Shown here piece after piece: positions 16,378 to 25,202 of a stretch of DNA of 64,000 nt. Position 1 is the first letter of the stretch. The number at the start of each line of letters is the position of its first letter. The stretch comes from Aldehydirespirator sp965117015 (GTDB taxonomy: Bacteria > Actinomycetota > Acidimicrobiia > Acidimicrobiales > Aldehydirespiratoraceae): NCBI GenBank assembly GCA_965117015.1, contig OZ220747.1, forward strand, positions 2,480,001 to 2,544,000. The letters run 5' to 3'. The notes under the pieces were generated by a model. That model worked only from the letters and a program-made list of their open reading frames with translations. It was not told the origin of the DNA and searched no databases. The translations under genes were made by a program, and so were the position numbers.

Positions 16378-17736
16378 GTGTCCGGGTTCGTTGATGAGTG
16401 CAACCTTCATGTGACCGCCGGTGACGGCGGGGCCGGTTGCGTCGCGTTTCGCCGGGAGGCGCATGTGGCCCGAGGCGGGCCGTCGGGAGGCGACGGCGGC
16501 CGAGGCGGTGATATCTGGCTGGTCGCGGACCGCAACGTCGCCTCGCTGCTGGCCTTCCGCGATCACCCTCACCGTCGGGCCACCAACGGCAGGCACGGCT
16601 CGGGCAACAATCGCCACGGGGCGCGGGGCGACGATCTGGATGTGAAGGTCCCGGTCGGCACCGTCGTGCTGGACCACGACGACCATTCACAGCTTGCAGA
16701 CCTGTCGGCTCACGGCGAGCGGTGGCTGGCGGCCGGTGCCGGCGAGGGCGGCAGAGGAAACGCCCGGTTCCTCGCCAACCGGCGTCGGGCCCCCGCCTTC
16801 GCGGAGCAGGGCGAATTCGGTGAGCGCCGCTGGCTACGCCTGGAGCTCAAATTGCTGGCCGACGTTGCCATCATCGGCTTCCCCAACGTCGGCAAGTCGA
16901 CGTTCATCAGCCGGGTGTCGGCGGCCAAACCGAAGATCGCCGACTATCCCTTCACGACGCTGGAGCCCAACCTGGGCGTGGTCCGGATCGATGACGAATT
17001 CGAGATGGTGCTGGCCGACATCCCGGGCCTGATCGAGGGCGCCAGCGAGGGCCGCGGCCTCGGCCACCGCTTCCTGCGGCATGTGGAGCGGGCCCGGGTG
17101 CTGCTCGTGCTGATCGACCTGTGCGAGCTGGCCGAGTGCCCTCCGACCGATCAGCTGACCGTGCTCCTCCGCGAGCTCGGTCGCTACCGCCCCGAGCTGC
17201 TGGAGAGGCCCCGGCTGGTCGTGGGCAGCCGAGCCGACACCGCGCCCGGAGAGACGTTCAGCTCGGGATCAGCGGACGGCTCGGGATCGGGGGGCGGCTC
17301 CGGCGAGTCTTTCAGCACGAGGCCGGTGGGGCGCCTGTCGTCGGTCACCGGGGAGGGCGTGCCCGAGGTTCTCGGCGAGTTGAGCCGGATGGTGACCGAG
17401 GCCCGCACCTGCGAGCCGGTCCTCGAGGCGCCGGTCGTGCACCGGCCCCTGCCGTCCGCGCATGACGTGACGGTCCGGCGCGTCGACGCCCGCGTCTGGG
17501 CGGTGGAGGGACGGGCCGCGGCCCGGGCGGTGGCCCTTAGCGATCTCACCGATCCCGGTGCCCTGGCCTATGCCCAGGATCGGCTGCGCAGCCTGGGTGT
17601 GGAGCGTGTTCTGGCCCGGGCGGGAGCGGCCTACGGCGACGAGGTCCGCATAGGCGACTTCAGCTTCACCTACCAGGACGACTCCGAGGCCGCCGATACC
17701 GCCGCTACGACAGGCACCCGCAGGAGTGTCCGGTGA
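16378..17736 (+). CDS. obgE: GTPase ObgE/CgtA
   Basis: Ribosome-associated Obg GTPase acting in late 50S assembly and stress response; 452 residues from GTG 16378. The glycine-rich Obg fold is at residues 1-155 (AGDGGAGCVAFRREAHVARGGPSGGDGGRGG). The G domain has GFPNVGKST and DIPGLIEGASEGRGLGHRFLRHVER. It includes a Gly/Ser-rich insert near residue 300 and ends with a C-terminal OCT-like domain. The stop overlaps the proB GTG (GTGA), an obg-proB coupling seen in many actinobacteria. Confidence 0.95.
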   Translation: MSGFVDECNLHVTAGDGGAGCVAFRREAHVARGGPSGGDGGRGGDIWLVADRNVASLLAFRDHPHRRATNGRHGSGNNRHGARGDDLDVKVPVGTVVLDHDDHSQLADLSAHGERWLAAGAGEGGRGNARFLANRRRAPAFAEQGEFGERRWLRLELKLLADVAIIGFPNVGKSTFISRVSAAKPKIADYPFTTLEPNLGVVRIDDEFEMVLADIPGLIEGASEGRGLGHRFLRHVERARVLLVLIDLCELAECPPTDQLTVLLRELGRYRPELLERPRLVVGSRADTAPGETFSSGSADGSGSGGGSGESFSTRPVGRLSSVTGEGVPEVLGELSRMVTEARTCEPVLEAPVVHRPLPSAHDVTVRRVDARVWAVEGRAAARAVALSDLTDPGALAYAQDRLRSLGVERVLARAGAAYGDEVRIGDFSFTYQDDSEAADTAATTGTRRSVR

Positions 17737-18863
17737 CCGGCGAGGCCGGAACAGCCGAGGCCGGCCGGACGATCGTGGCCAAGATCGGCACGTCGTCCAT
17801 CACCGACGCGGCCGGTGCTATCGACCGCGCCAGCATCGAGAAGTTCTGCTCCGAGGTGGCCGACCTCAGGTCGCAGGGCAATCGGGTCGTCGTCGTGACC
17901 AGCGGCGCCATCGCGGCCGGTCTGCCCGAGCTGGGCATGGGCGGCGACCGGCGACCGGCCAACATGGAGACGCTCCAGGCGGTGGCCACCGTCGGCCAGA
18001 GCGCGCTGATGGGCATGTACCGCGAGGTGTTCGCCCGCCTGGGTGTGGTGGCCGGCCAGGTGCTGCTGGTCCCGCTCGACTTCGTTATCCGCACCCAGTA
18101 CGTGCATGCCTCGTCCACCCTGCGCAAGCTGCTTGACCTGGGTGTAGTGCCCATCGTCAACGAGAACGATGCGGTGGCCGACGACGAGATCCGGTGGGGC
18201 GACAACGACCGCCTGGCCGCGCTGGTGGCCAACCTGGTCCAGGCCGACCTGCTCGTGCTGCTGACCGACACGGCAGGGGTGCTCACCTCCGATCCCCGCC
18301 GCAACTCGAACGCTTCGCTCATCGAGGAGATCGTCGAATTCGATCAGCATCTGACCAGGCGCGCCGGCGGCGCCGGAACGCAGCGGGGCAGCGGTGGCAT
18401 GGCGTCCAAGCTGACCGCGGCCCGCGTGGCGTCGCTGTCGGGCGTGCCCACCGTCATCGCCGACGCCAAGCGGCCCGATGTACTGGCCGACGCCGCGGCC
18501 GGGGTTTCCGGCGTGGGGACGCTCGTGCGGGCCTCGGCCCAGCGGCTGCCGGCCCGCAAGCTGTGGATCGGCTTCGCGGTGGGCTCCCAGGGCGAGATCG
18601 CGGTGGACTCGGGAGCCCGGGCCGCACTCGAGCGGGGGAAGTCACTGCTGGCCATCGGGGTCAGGTCGGTGTCCGGCTCCTTCGATGCCGGCGCTCCGGT
18701 GGAAGTGCGCGAGGCGGAAGGCGCTGTGTTCGCGAAGGGTCTGGCCCGCCACAGCGGCGACGAGCTGCGCACCGCCGCCGGCCGCCGGCGCGAGGACCTG
18801 CCACCGGGCGCCCCCCACGTGGTGATCCACGCCAACGACCTAGTGGTGCTACCCAGCTCCTGA
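17733..18863 (+). CDS. proB: Glutamate 5-kinase
   Basis: First enzyme of proline biosynthesis, phosphorylating the glutamate gamma-carboxylate; 376 residues. The amino-acid kinase domain shows KIGTSSIT near residue 15, VVVTSGAIAAG, NENDAVADDEIRWGDND and GSGGMASKL. A C-terminal PUA domain covers roughly residues 275-370. The GTG start at 17733 overlaps obgE. The next pathway enzyme, ProA, is encoded at 21442, separated by pspA and murJ on the opposite strand. Confidence 0.95.
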   Translation: MTGEAGTAEAGRTIVAKIGTSSITDAAGAIDRASIEKFCSEVADLRSQGNRVVVVTSGAIAAGLPELGMGGDRRPANMETLQAVATVGQSALMGMYREVFARLGVVAGQVLLVPLDFVIRTQYVHASSTLRKLLDLGVVPIVNENDAVADDEIRWGDNDRLAALVANLVQADLLVLLTDTAGVLTSDPRRNSNASLIEEIVEFDQHLTRRAGGAGTQRGSGGMASKLTAARVASLSGVPTVIADAKRPDVLADAAAGVSGVGTLVRASAQRLPARKLWIGFAVGSQGEIAVDSGARAALERGKSLLAIGVRSVSGSFDAGAPVEVREAEGAVFAKGLARHSGDELRTAAGRRREDLPPGAPHVVIHANDLVVLPSS

Positions 18864-18902
18864 CGGCTGAGGCGGCAGCCGGTCGGCTTCAGTCCTCAGC
18901 CG
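18864..18902. terminator. Hairpin between convergent proB and pspA
   Basis: A perfect 9-bp inverted repeat, CGGCTGAGG (18864-18872) and CCTCAGCCG (18894-18902), brackets a 21-nt loop between the two convergent stop codons and overlaps the last pspA codons. It could terminate transcription from both sides, though no T-run is present. Confidence 0.4.
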
Positions 18903-19665
18903 GTGTGGACTGCGGGATCTCCTGCGGTGCCGGTGCCGCGATGCCCAGTTGCTCCCGAATCTGGGTGAGTCGAGCCTTGGCCTCCTGATTGCGGGCTGCG
19001 GCCTCGATCTCCAGCATCCGACCCTCGGTGCTGCCCTCCTCCACCAGTTCGGCCGCGCCCTTGGCCTTGGCGTAGCGGGCCTCGATCTTGTCCCGGACCT
19101 CGGCCAGGGTGGGCACATCCTCGCCCACTGCCTCCGACAGGGTGCTCATGGCCTCGTTCATCTGCTCCTGCATGCGGGCCTGATCGAGCTGCCCGAGCAG
19201 CTTCTGGCGCTCGCTGAGCTTCTCCTGGAGACTCAGCGCGTTCTGCGACACCGCGGCCTTGGCCTGGTCGGCAGCTTCGGATGTCTGGAACAAGAGGCTC
19301 TTCAGGCTCTCGATCTCCTCCTCGAGGGTGATGAGCCGGCCGGCCAACTGCTCGGCCGCGTTCGTGTAGGACGCCGTCTTGGCCTCATCGCCGGACTGGG
19401 CTGCCTCCTCGGCCATCATGATCGCCTGGCGGGCGTTGCGGTTGGCCCTCTCCAGTTCGGAGAGGGCCCGGTTGAGACGGATCTCGGTCTGCTTGTGGTT
19501 GGCGATGACGTTGGCCGCCTGGTCCTTGAGCCGTCGATGCTGCTCGCGGGCCTCGCCGATGGCCTGCTCCAACTGGATCTTGGGGTCGGCGCTCTCCTCG
19601 AGCCGGCCCGCCAGCCGGGCTGTCAAGTACTTCCAGCGGCGCTTGAGGAGTTTCCACATATCCAC
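18889..19665 (-). CDS. pspA: PspA/IM30 family membrane-stress protein
   Basis: Peripheral membrane protein of the ESCRT-III-like PspA/Vipp1 family that protects membrane integrity; 258 residues, almost entirely predicted coiled coil. The N-terminal MDMWKLLKRRWKYLTARL is an amphipathic membrane-binding helix, followed by the family motif DPKIQLEQAIGEA. Start is GTG 19665, with the ATG two codons later possible; GAGGAAG lies 8 nt upstream of the GTG. The gene is downstream of murJ on the same strand, 40 bp apart. Confidence 0.88.
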   Translation of the reverse strand: MDMWKLLKRRWKYLTARLAGRLEESADPKIQLEQAIGEAREQHRRLKDQAANVIANHKQTEIRLNRALSELERANRNARQAIMMAEEAAQSGDEAKTASYTNAAEQLAGRLITLEEEIESLKSLLFQTSEAADQAKAAVSQNALSLQEKLSERQKLLGQLDQARMQEQMNEAMSTLSEAVGEDVPTLAEVRDKIEARYAKAKGAAELVEEGSTEGRMLEIEAAARNQEAKARLTQIREQLGIAAPAPQEIPQSTPAED

Positions 19666-19705
19666 AACTCTACTTCCTCGGCAGCGCCCGGAATTACAGC
19701 GATGC

Positions 19706-21379
19706 TCAACCTGACCGATCGCGGCGCTGCCAGATGATCCTGCGTGCGGGCTGGAGCAGCAGGTGGGCCTCGGCCACGTCGCGGCGGTAGGCGACCACCG
19801 TGTACACGCCCACGGCGAACGCGGCCGCCATGGGGGCCGACAGGAACAGGGGCCAGCCGCCGATCAGGAGCTTGAGCGCGGCGGTCGCGGCGAAGGCCAC
19901 CGCCGCGGCCGTCGTCGGAGCACCGAGAGCCGAACGGACGGCCTCCTCGGCGCGGAGCCGCCGGGCGAGCAGGACGATCTCGGTCCACGCCGCCACGGCC
20001 GACCCCAGAGCCAGCCCGACTGCACCCAACCGCACCACATCGCCCAGCGCTCGCTCGGCTTCAGGCAATGCCCATGCCAGTCCGATGCCCTCGGCGGCGC
20101 TGAGCAGCCGGTCACCGCCCACCACGACACGGTCGAGGGGGAACATCACGACCATGCCGACCGCCGCGGCCACCGCCACCCGGACCGCAGCGATCCCGGC
20201 TGGGCCGGCCGTGTCCCCCCGGGCGTAGCAGACGTTCTGGAGCACACGGCTCACGCCGGTGGCCGGCAGTCCGAGCGCGTAGGCCCCGACCACGAACCAC
20301 ACCAGCACGGTGTCGGCCTCCGAGAACACGCCGCCCTGGAACAGCAGACCCACCACCAGGTCGCCGGCCGCGATGTACACCGCGGCGGCCAGCAGCATCC
20401 AGAAGGCCACCTTGCGCATGGCGGACCGGGAGCGGGTGGCCAGCGCGACCGGGTCGTCCGCCTGCCGCGACATCTCCGGCAGTTCGGCGGCGGCCACGCT
20501 CATGGCGAACAGGCTCACGGGAAGCATGTAGAGGATCTGGGCCCGGTAAAGGGCCGCCATGGCGCCGGTGGCGAGCAGCGACGCCAGCATCAGGTCGACG
20601 TAGGCGGACACCTGCACCACGCCGCGGCCCGCCACCGCGGGACCGAACCGGCGCCGGATCTCCCGCAGGCCGGCATGGCCCCGTATCCATCGGAGCCGCA
20701 GTCCCCGGGCCAGCCGCAGGGTCAGCGGCAGCTGCACCAGCAGTTGGGCCAGCCCTCCACCGGCCACGCCCCAGGCCAGGGCTCGGGCCACCCCGTCGAG
20801 GTCGAAGGCCAGGATCCAGGCCACCACCAGCGCCCCGACCTGCACTGCGTTCCACAGAACCGGGGCCGCGTACGACACGAAGAAGCGCCGGTGGCTGTTG
20901 AGCACCCCGAGGCACCACGCCGACAGCACCGCGAACCCCGTGCCCAGCGCGGTGATGCGCACCAGCGAGACGGCCAGATCGAAACGGTCGTCCGTCAGCC
21001 CGGGTGCCAGCACGAAGGTGATGGGACGCGCCAGCGTGACGATCAGGGCGACCGACAGCCCCACGACGGTCATGAGCGCGGCGGCCACCGCTCCGGCCAC
21101 CTGACCGGGATCGGCGCGCTTGTCCTCGTCGCGGGCACCGTCGTCGAGCAGCCGGCTGTACACGGGCACGAAACTGGCTGAGAGCACGCCCTCTCCGAGC
21201 AGGTTCTGGAGCATGTTCGGGATGCGCATGGCCACCGCGAAGGCGTCTCCGGCCGCAGTGTTGCCCAGCAGTCTGGAAGCGACTGTCTCGCGCCCGAGGC
21301 CGGCCAGGCGGCTGGCCGCGATGCCCAGCGCCACCATCACCGAACCTGAAGCCCGGCGAGGTCGTCTCGGTTCAGTCAC
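19706..21379 (-). CDS. murJ: Lipid II flippase MurJ
   Basis: MATE-like MOP-superfamily flippase that moves lipid II across the membrane for cell-wall synthesis; 557 residues with about 14 membrane segments. Typical segments are GLGRETVASRLLGNTAAGDAF, LLGEGVLSASFVPVYSRLL and FFVSYAAPVLWNAVQ. The frame is open to 21457, but that would overlap proA, so GTG 21379 (VTEPRRPRRASG) is chosen; no convincing Shine-Dalgarno helps decide. The gene is divergent from proA with a 62-bp gap. Confidence 0.9.
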   Translation of the reverse strand: MTEPRRPRRASGSVMVALGIAASRLAGLGRETVASRLLGNTAAGDAFAVAMRIPNMLQNLLGEGVLSASFVPVYSRLLDDGARDEDKRADPGQVAGAVAAALMTVVGLSVALIVTLARPITFVLAPGLTDDRFDLAVSLVRITALGTGFAVLSAWCLGVLNSHRRFFVSYAAPVLWNAVQVGALVVAWILAFDLDGVARALAWGVAGGGLAQLLVQLPLTLRLARGLRLRWIRGHAGLREIRRRFGPAVAGRGVVQVSAYVDLMLASLLATGAMAALYRAQILYMLPVSLFAMSVAAAELPEMSRQADDPVALATRSRSAMRKVAFWMLLAAAVYIAAGDLVVGLLFQGGVFSEADTVLVWFVVGAYALGLPATGVSRVLQNVCYARGDTAGPAGIAAVRVAVAAAVGMVVMFPLDRVVVGGDRLLSAAEGIGLAWALPEAERALGDVVRLGAVGLALGSAVAAWTEIVLLARRLRAEEAVRSALGAPTTAAAVAFAATAALKLLIGGWPLFLSAPMAAAFAVGVYTVVAYRRDVAEAHLLLQPARRIIWQRRDRSG

Positions 21380-21441
21380 TGCGAAGGGAGTCCATGAAGG
21401 GTGGGACGAGGCTAGTCGCGCCGTCCCTATAGCCTGAGACG

Positions 21442-22749
21442 ATGAGCAGCGCCGCAACCACTGTCATGCCGTCCGCCGCGCCCGTCACCGAGTCCGTACC
21501 CGAGCCCTCGCCGGCGCCGGTAGCCGAGCTGGCTGCCCGGGCCAAGGCTGCTTCCAGGGCAATGGCCGCGGCATCCACCGCGGTCAAAGACGCCGCCCTG
21601 CACGCGGCGGCCGACCTGCTGGTGACCCGGGCCGAGGTGATCTGCGCGGCCAACGCCATCGACGTCGAGCGGGCCATCGCCGGCGGCACGCCGGCTCCGC
21701 TTGTCGACCGCCTCCGGCTGTCGACCGCCCGGATCGACGCCATGGCCGGCGGGCTCAGGCAGATAGCGGCCCGGCCTGATCCGGTGGGCGAGGTGGCCGA
21801 CGGCTGGGTGAGGCCCAACGGGCTGCGCATCGAGAGGCTGCGGGTTCCCCTCGGCGTGGTCGCCATCATCTACGAGAGCCGTCCCAACGTCACCTCGGAC
21901 GCGGCCGGCCTCTGTCTCAAGTCGGGCAACGCCGCCTTCCTGAGGGGGTCGTCGTCGGCCATCCAGTCCAATCTGGCCATCGCGGCCGCCATCCGCGAGG
22001 CCATCTCGCCGGCCGGACTGCCCGCCGACGCGCTCGTCTTGGTGGATGACACCTCGAGGGCCGCGGCGGTGGAGTTCATGCAGCAGAACGACTACGTCGA
22101 CTGCCTGATCCCCCGGGGCGGGCCGTCGCTCCTCGAGTCGGTGATCGAGCACGCCACCGTGCCCGTGGTCATCGACGGAGCGGGCAACTGCCATGCCTAC
22201 GTGGACGCGTCCGCCGACCTCGACGCCGCCCTGAACATCGTCGTCAACGGCAAGACCCAGCGACCGGGGGTGTGCAACGCCCTGGAGTCGCTGGTGGTCC
22301 ACTCCGCGGTGGCGGCCGAGTTCCTGCCCCGGGCTGCGGCCGCACTGGCCGGTGTCGAGCTGGTCGGCGACGAGCGGGCCCGCCGGGCCGTGCCGTCGAT
22401 GGGGGAGGCGACCGCCGTCGACCACGCCACCGAGTTCCTGGACCTGAAGATGTCGGTGAGGGTGGTGGACACCCTCGACGAGGCCATCGCCCATGTGAAC
22501 GACAACGGATCAGGCCACTCCGAGACCATCATCACCTCGGATCTCGCCGCGGCCGACCGGTTCACCAAGCAGGTCGACGCCGCGGCCGTCCTCGTCAACG
22601 CTTCCACCCGATTCGTGGACGGCGAGGAGTTCGGGTTCGGAGCCGAGATCGGCATAAGCACCCAGAAGCTCCACGCTCGCGGGCCGATGGGGCTCGACCA
22701 GCTCACCACCCTCAAGTTCGTCGTGCGCGGCGAAGGCCACGTCCGCTGA
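21442..22749 (+). CDS. proA: Glutamate-5-semialdehyde dehydrogenase
   Basis: Second proline-pathway enzyme, reducing glutamyl-5-phosphate with NADPH; 435 residues. The ALDH-fold features are IYESRPNVTSDAAGLCLKSGNA, LIPRGGPSL and the catalytic Cys in GKTQRPGVCNALESLVVH. The C-terminus shows SETIITSD, then GFGAEIGISTQKLHARGPMG. It complements proB (17733) in the same region. ATG 21442 was chosen because it precedes the ALDH domain by about 35 residues. Confidence 0.95.
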   Translation: MSSAATTVMPSAAPVTESVPEPSPAPVAELAARAKAASRAMAAASTAVKDAALHAAADLLVTRAEVICAANAIDVERAIAGGTPAPLVDRLRLSTARIDAMAGGLRQIAARPDPVGEVADGWVRPNGLRIERLRVPLGVVAIIYESRPNVTSDAAGLCLKSGNAAFLRGSSSAIQSNLAIAAAIREAISPAGLPADALVLVDDTSRAAAVEFMQQNDYVDCLIPRGGPSLLESVIEHATVPVVIDGAGNCHAYVDASADLDAALNIVVNGKTQRPGVCNALESLVVHSAVAAEFLPRAAAALAGVELVGDERARRAVPSMGEATAVDHATEFLDLKMSVRVVDTLDEAIAHVNDNGSGHSETIITSDLAAADRFTKQVDAAAVLVNASTRFVDGEEFGFGAEIGISTQKLHARGPMGLDQLTTLKFVVRGEGHVR

Positions 22750-22770
22750 CCGGCAGTCTGGTTGATCGCC

Positions 22771-23652
22771 ATGTCCCATCGCTTCGCTGACGTCGACGCG
22801 GTCCAGCAGGACCTCCACAAGGTCGACTACCTCTGCGACTCCGGTCTGGCCGGCGTCGTCTACCTGGCCGACCGGCTCGACAAGCCCGTGCTGGTCGAGG
22901 GTCCGGCCGGAACCGGCAAGACGCAGCTGGCCAAGAGCGTGGCCGAGATGACGGGCAGCCGTCTGATCCGCCTGCAGTGCTATGAGGGCCTCGACGAGGC
23001 CAAGGCGCTGTACGAGTGGAACTACAAGAAGCAGCTGCTGCGGATCCAGACCGAGCGCGACGCCGACGTGGGTTGGGACGAGGTCTCAGACGACATCTTC
23101 TCAGACGAGTTCCTGCTGACCCGGCCCCTGCTGGAGGCCATCAGAGCCGTCGATCCGATCGTGCTGCTGATCGACGAGGTCGACCGGGTGGAGGTCGAGA
23201 CCGAGGCCCTGCTGCTGGAGATCCTCAGCGAGTACCAGGTCTCGATCCCTGAGCTGGGCACCATGGAGGCCCTTCAGGTGCCGCTGGTGTTCCTGACCTC
23301 CAACAACACCCGCGAACTGAGCGAGGCCCTCAAGCGGCGCTGCCTGTATCTCCACATCGACTACCCGACGATGGAGCGCGAGAAGGAGATCGTGCTGGCC
23401 AAGGTTCCCGACATAGCCGAGAACCTGGCCGACCAGGTGGCCCGGGTGGTCCGCTCCATCCGCCGGCTGGAGCTCAAGAAGCCGCCGTCGGTGTCGGAGA
23501 CCCTCGACTGGGCCCGCACGCTGGTCCTGCTGGGCGTGCAGCACATCGACGCCGACGTGGCCGCTGAGACGGTGAACATCCTGCTGAAGTACCAGAGCGA
23601 CATCGCCAAGGCGAACAAGGAACTGGCGACCGTCGAAGGCATCGAGCCCTAG
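22771..23652 (+). CDS. MoxR-family AAA+ ATPase
   Basis: AAA+ ATPase of the MoxR/CoxD type, 293 residues, thought to act as a chaperone that matures or inserts cofactors into partner proteins together with VWA proteins. Walker A is GPAGTGKTQLAKS, Walker B is IVLLIDEVDRVE and sensor 1 is FLTSNNTRELSEALKRRC. The ATG at 22771 is preferred over the in-frame TTG three codons earlier. The VWA protein encoded next is its likely partner. The client is unknown; no CO dehydrogenase or methanol dehydrogenase genes are in view. Confidence 0.85.
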   Translation: MSHRFADVDAVQQDLHKVDYLCDSGLAGVVYLADRLDKPVLVEGPAGTGKTQLAKSVAEMTGSRLIRLQCYEGLDEAKALYEWNYKKQLLRIQTERDADVGWDEVSDDIFSDEFLLTRPLLEAIRAVDPIVLLIDEVDRVEVETEALLLEILSEYQVSIPELGTMEALQVPLVFLTSNNTRELSEALKRRCLYLHIDYPTMEREKEIVLAKVPDIAENLADQVARVVRSIRRLELKKPPSVSETLDWARTLVLLGVQHIDADVAAETVNILLKYQSDIAKANKELATVEGIEP

Positions 23653-23710
23653 AGGCCGAGCTTGCGAGGCCGTGGCCCGAGCGGCCCGTGAGCGCAGCGA
23701 ACATGAGCGG
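23650..23710 (+). repeat. 61-bp dispersed repeat, copy A
   Basis: Copy A begins on the TAG stop of the MoxR ATPase gene (TAGAGGCCGAGC) and runs through GCGAGGCCGTGGCCCGAGCG to GAACATGAGCGG. It matches copy B (51430-51490) at 59 of 61 positions and shares a 47-bp core with copy C (34673-34719, minus strand). It runs into the start region of the VWA gene and supplies one of its candidate start codons. Confidence 0.85.
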
Positions 23711-25199
23711 AAAATACGAGGCCGAGCCCGTGACCACCGCCGAGACTGACCTCCCCACGCTCCCGGTCGAGGCCGGGGACCCGCTCCTGGACCTTCTCAA
23801 CGGCTTCATCGCGGAGCTGCGGGCTGTCGGCATTCCCGCCAGCCTCACCGAGAACCTCGACGCCATGGAGGCCGTGAAGCACGTCCCCATCACAGACCGC
23901 GAGACCTTCAAGTACGCCCTGGCGGCCACGCTGGTTAAGAACCAGGCCCACTGGAAGGCCTTCGAGACCGTCTTCGAGGTCTACTTCTCCCTGCGGGGTG
24001 CCCAGTACGAGATCGCCACGGATGATCTGGACGAGTCCGACGAGGCCGACGGCGAGATCCGGGCCGAGGGCGACCGCGGCTCCGGTGGCGACATGCTCAG
24101 CGGTGAGGAGCTGGCCGAGATGCTCTACCGGGCGCTGATGCGGGGCGACTCCGAGATGCTCCGCGCCGCGGCGCGCGAGGCGGTGCGCCGGTACGCGGGG
24201 ATGGAGCCGGGCCGTCCCGTCGGTGGCACCTACTACCTGTACCGCACCCTGCGGAACCTCGACCTGGAAGGCGTGCTGGAGCGCCTCATGGAGGTGGCGC
24301 AGGACACGGAGGGCGACGTCGACGAATTCGACCTGCGGTTGCGGCGCGACGAGTTCGAGTTGCGCATCGCCGAGCTCAAGCGCCAGATCGAGGCCGAGAT
24401 CCGGCGACGGCTGGTGGCCGACCGGGGCGTCGAGGCCATGGCCAAGACCCTGCGCAAGCCGCTGCCCTCGGACATCGACTTCATGCACGCCTCCCGCGAG
24501 GAGATGGCCAGCCTGCGCAAGGCCATCTACCCGCTGACCCGCAAGCTGGCCGCCAGGCTGGTCCGCAAGCGCCGCCACGGACGGGCGGGACCGCTCGACT
24601 TCCGCTCGACCGTGCGCCACTCGCTGTCCTACGGCGGTGTGCCCGTGGAGCCGAAGTTCCGCCACCCCCGGCCCCACAAGCCCGACATCATGGTGGTGGC
24701 CGACGTGTCGGGCTCGGTGGCCGCCTTCGCCCGGTTCACGCTGCACCTGGTGTACGCCATCTCGAGCCAGTTCTCCAAGGTCCGCTCGTTCGTGTTCATC
24801 GATGGGCTCGACGAGGTGACCAGCTTCTTCGAGGGCACCGACGACATCTCTGAAGCGGTGCACCGGGTCAACACCGAAGCCGACGTGGTGTGGGTGGACG
24901 GCCACTCCGACTACGGCCATGCCCTCGGCGTGTTCTGGGACAACTACGCCGGCGACGTCGGGCCTCGCACCACCGTGCTGATCCTCGGCGACGCCCGCAA
25001 CAACTACCACGCACCGGAGAGCTGGATAATCAAGGGCCTGCAGCAGAAGGCCCGCCACGTGTTCTGGCTCAACCCCGAGCCCCGCAGCTACTGGGACACC
25101 GGCGACTCGATCGTGGGGGAGTACGCCCCCCACTGCGACGGCGTGTTCGAGGTCCGCAACCTGCGCCAGCTGGAAGCCTTCGTAGACCGCCTGGCCTGA
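23703..25199 (+). CDS. VWA domain-containing CoxE-like protein
   Basis: Protein with a C-terminal von Willebrand factor A domain whose MIDAS motif is DVSGSVAAF near residue 340; about 498 residues from ATG 23703. VWA CoxE-like proteins work with MoxR AAA+ ATPases, and the ATPase gene lies immediately upstream. The N-terminal half is charged and helical (ELKRQIEAEIRRRL). The start is ambiguous: ATG 23703 lies inside the dispersed repeat, while GTG 23730 has GAGG 8 nt upstream and may be the real one. The stop is 3 bp from the convergent DAHP synthase stop. Confidence 0.82.
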   Translation: MSGKYEAEPVTTAETDLPTLPVEAGDPLLDLLNGFIAELRAVGIPASLTENLDAMEAVKHVPITDRETFKYALAATLVKNQAHWKAFETVFEVYFSLRGAQYEIATDDLDESDEADGEIRAEGDRGSGGDMLSGEELAEMLYRALMRGDSEMLRAAAREAVRRYAGMEPGRPVGGTYYLYRTLRNLDLEGVLERLMEVAQDTEGDVDEFDLRLRRDEFELRIAELKRQIEAEIRRRLVADRGVEAMAKTLRKPLPSDIDFMHASREEMASLRKAIYPLTRKLAARLVRKRRHGRAGPLDFRSTVRHSLSYGGVPVEPKFRHPRPHKPDIMVVADVSGSVAAFARFTLHLVYAISSQFSKVRSFVFIDGLDEVTSFFEGTDDISEAVHRVNTEADVVWVDGHSDYGHALGVFWDNYAGDVGPRTTVLILGDARNNYHAPESWIIKGLQQKARHVFWLNPEPRSYWDTGDSIVGEYAPHCDGVFEVRNLRQLEAFVDRLA

Positions 25200-25202
25200 G
25201 TT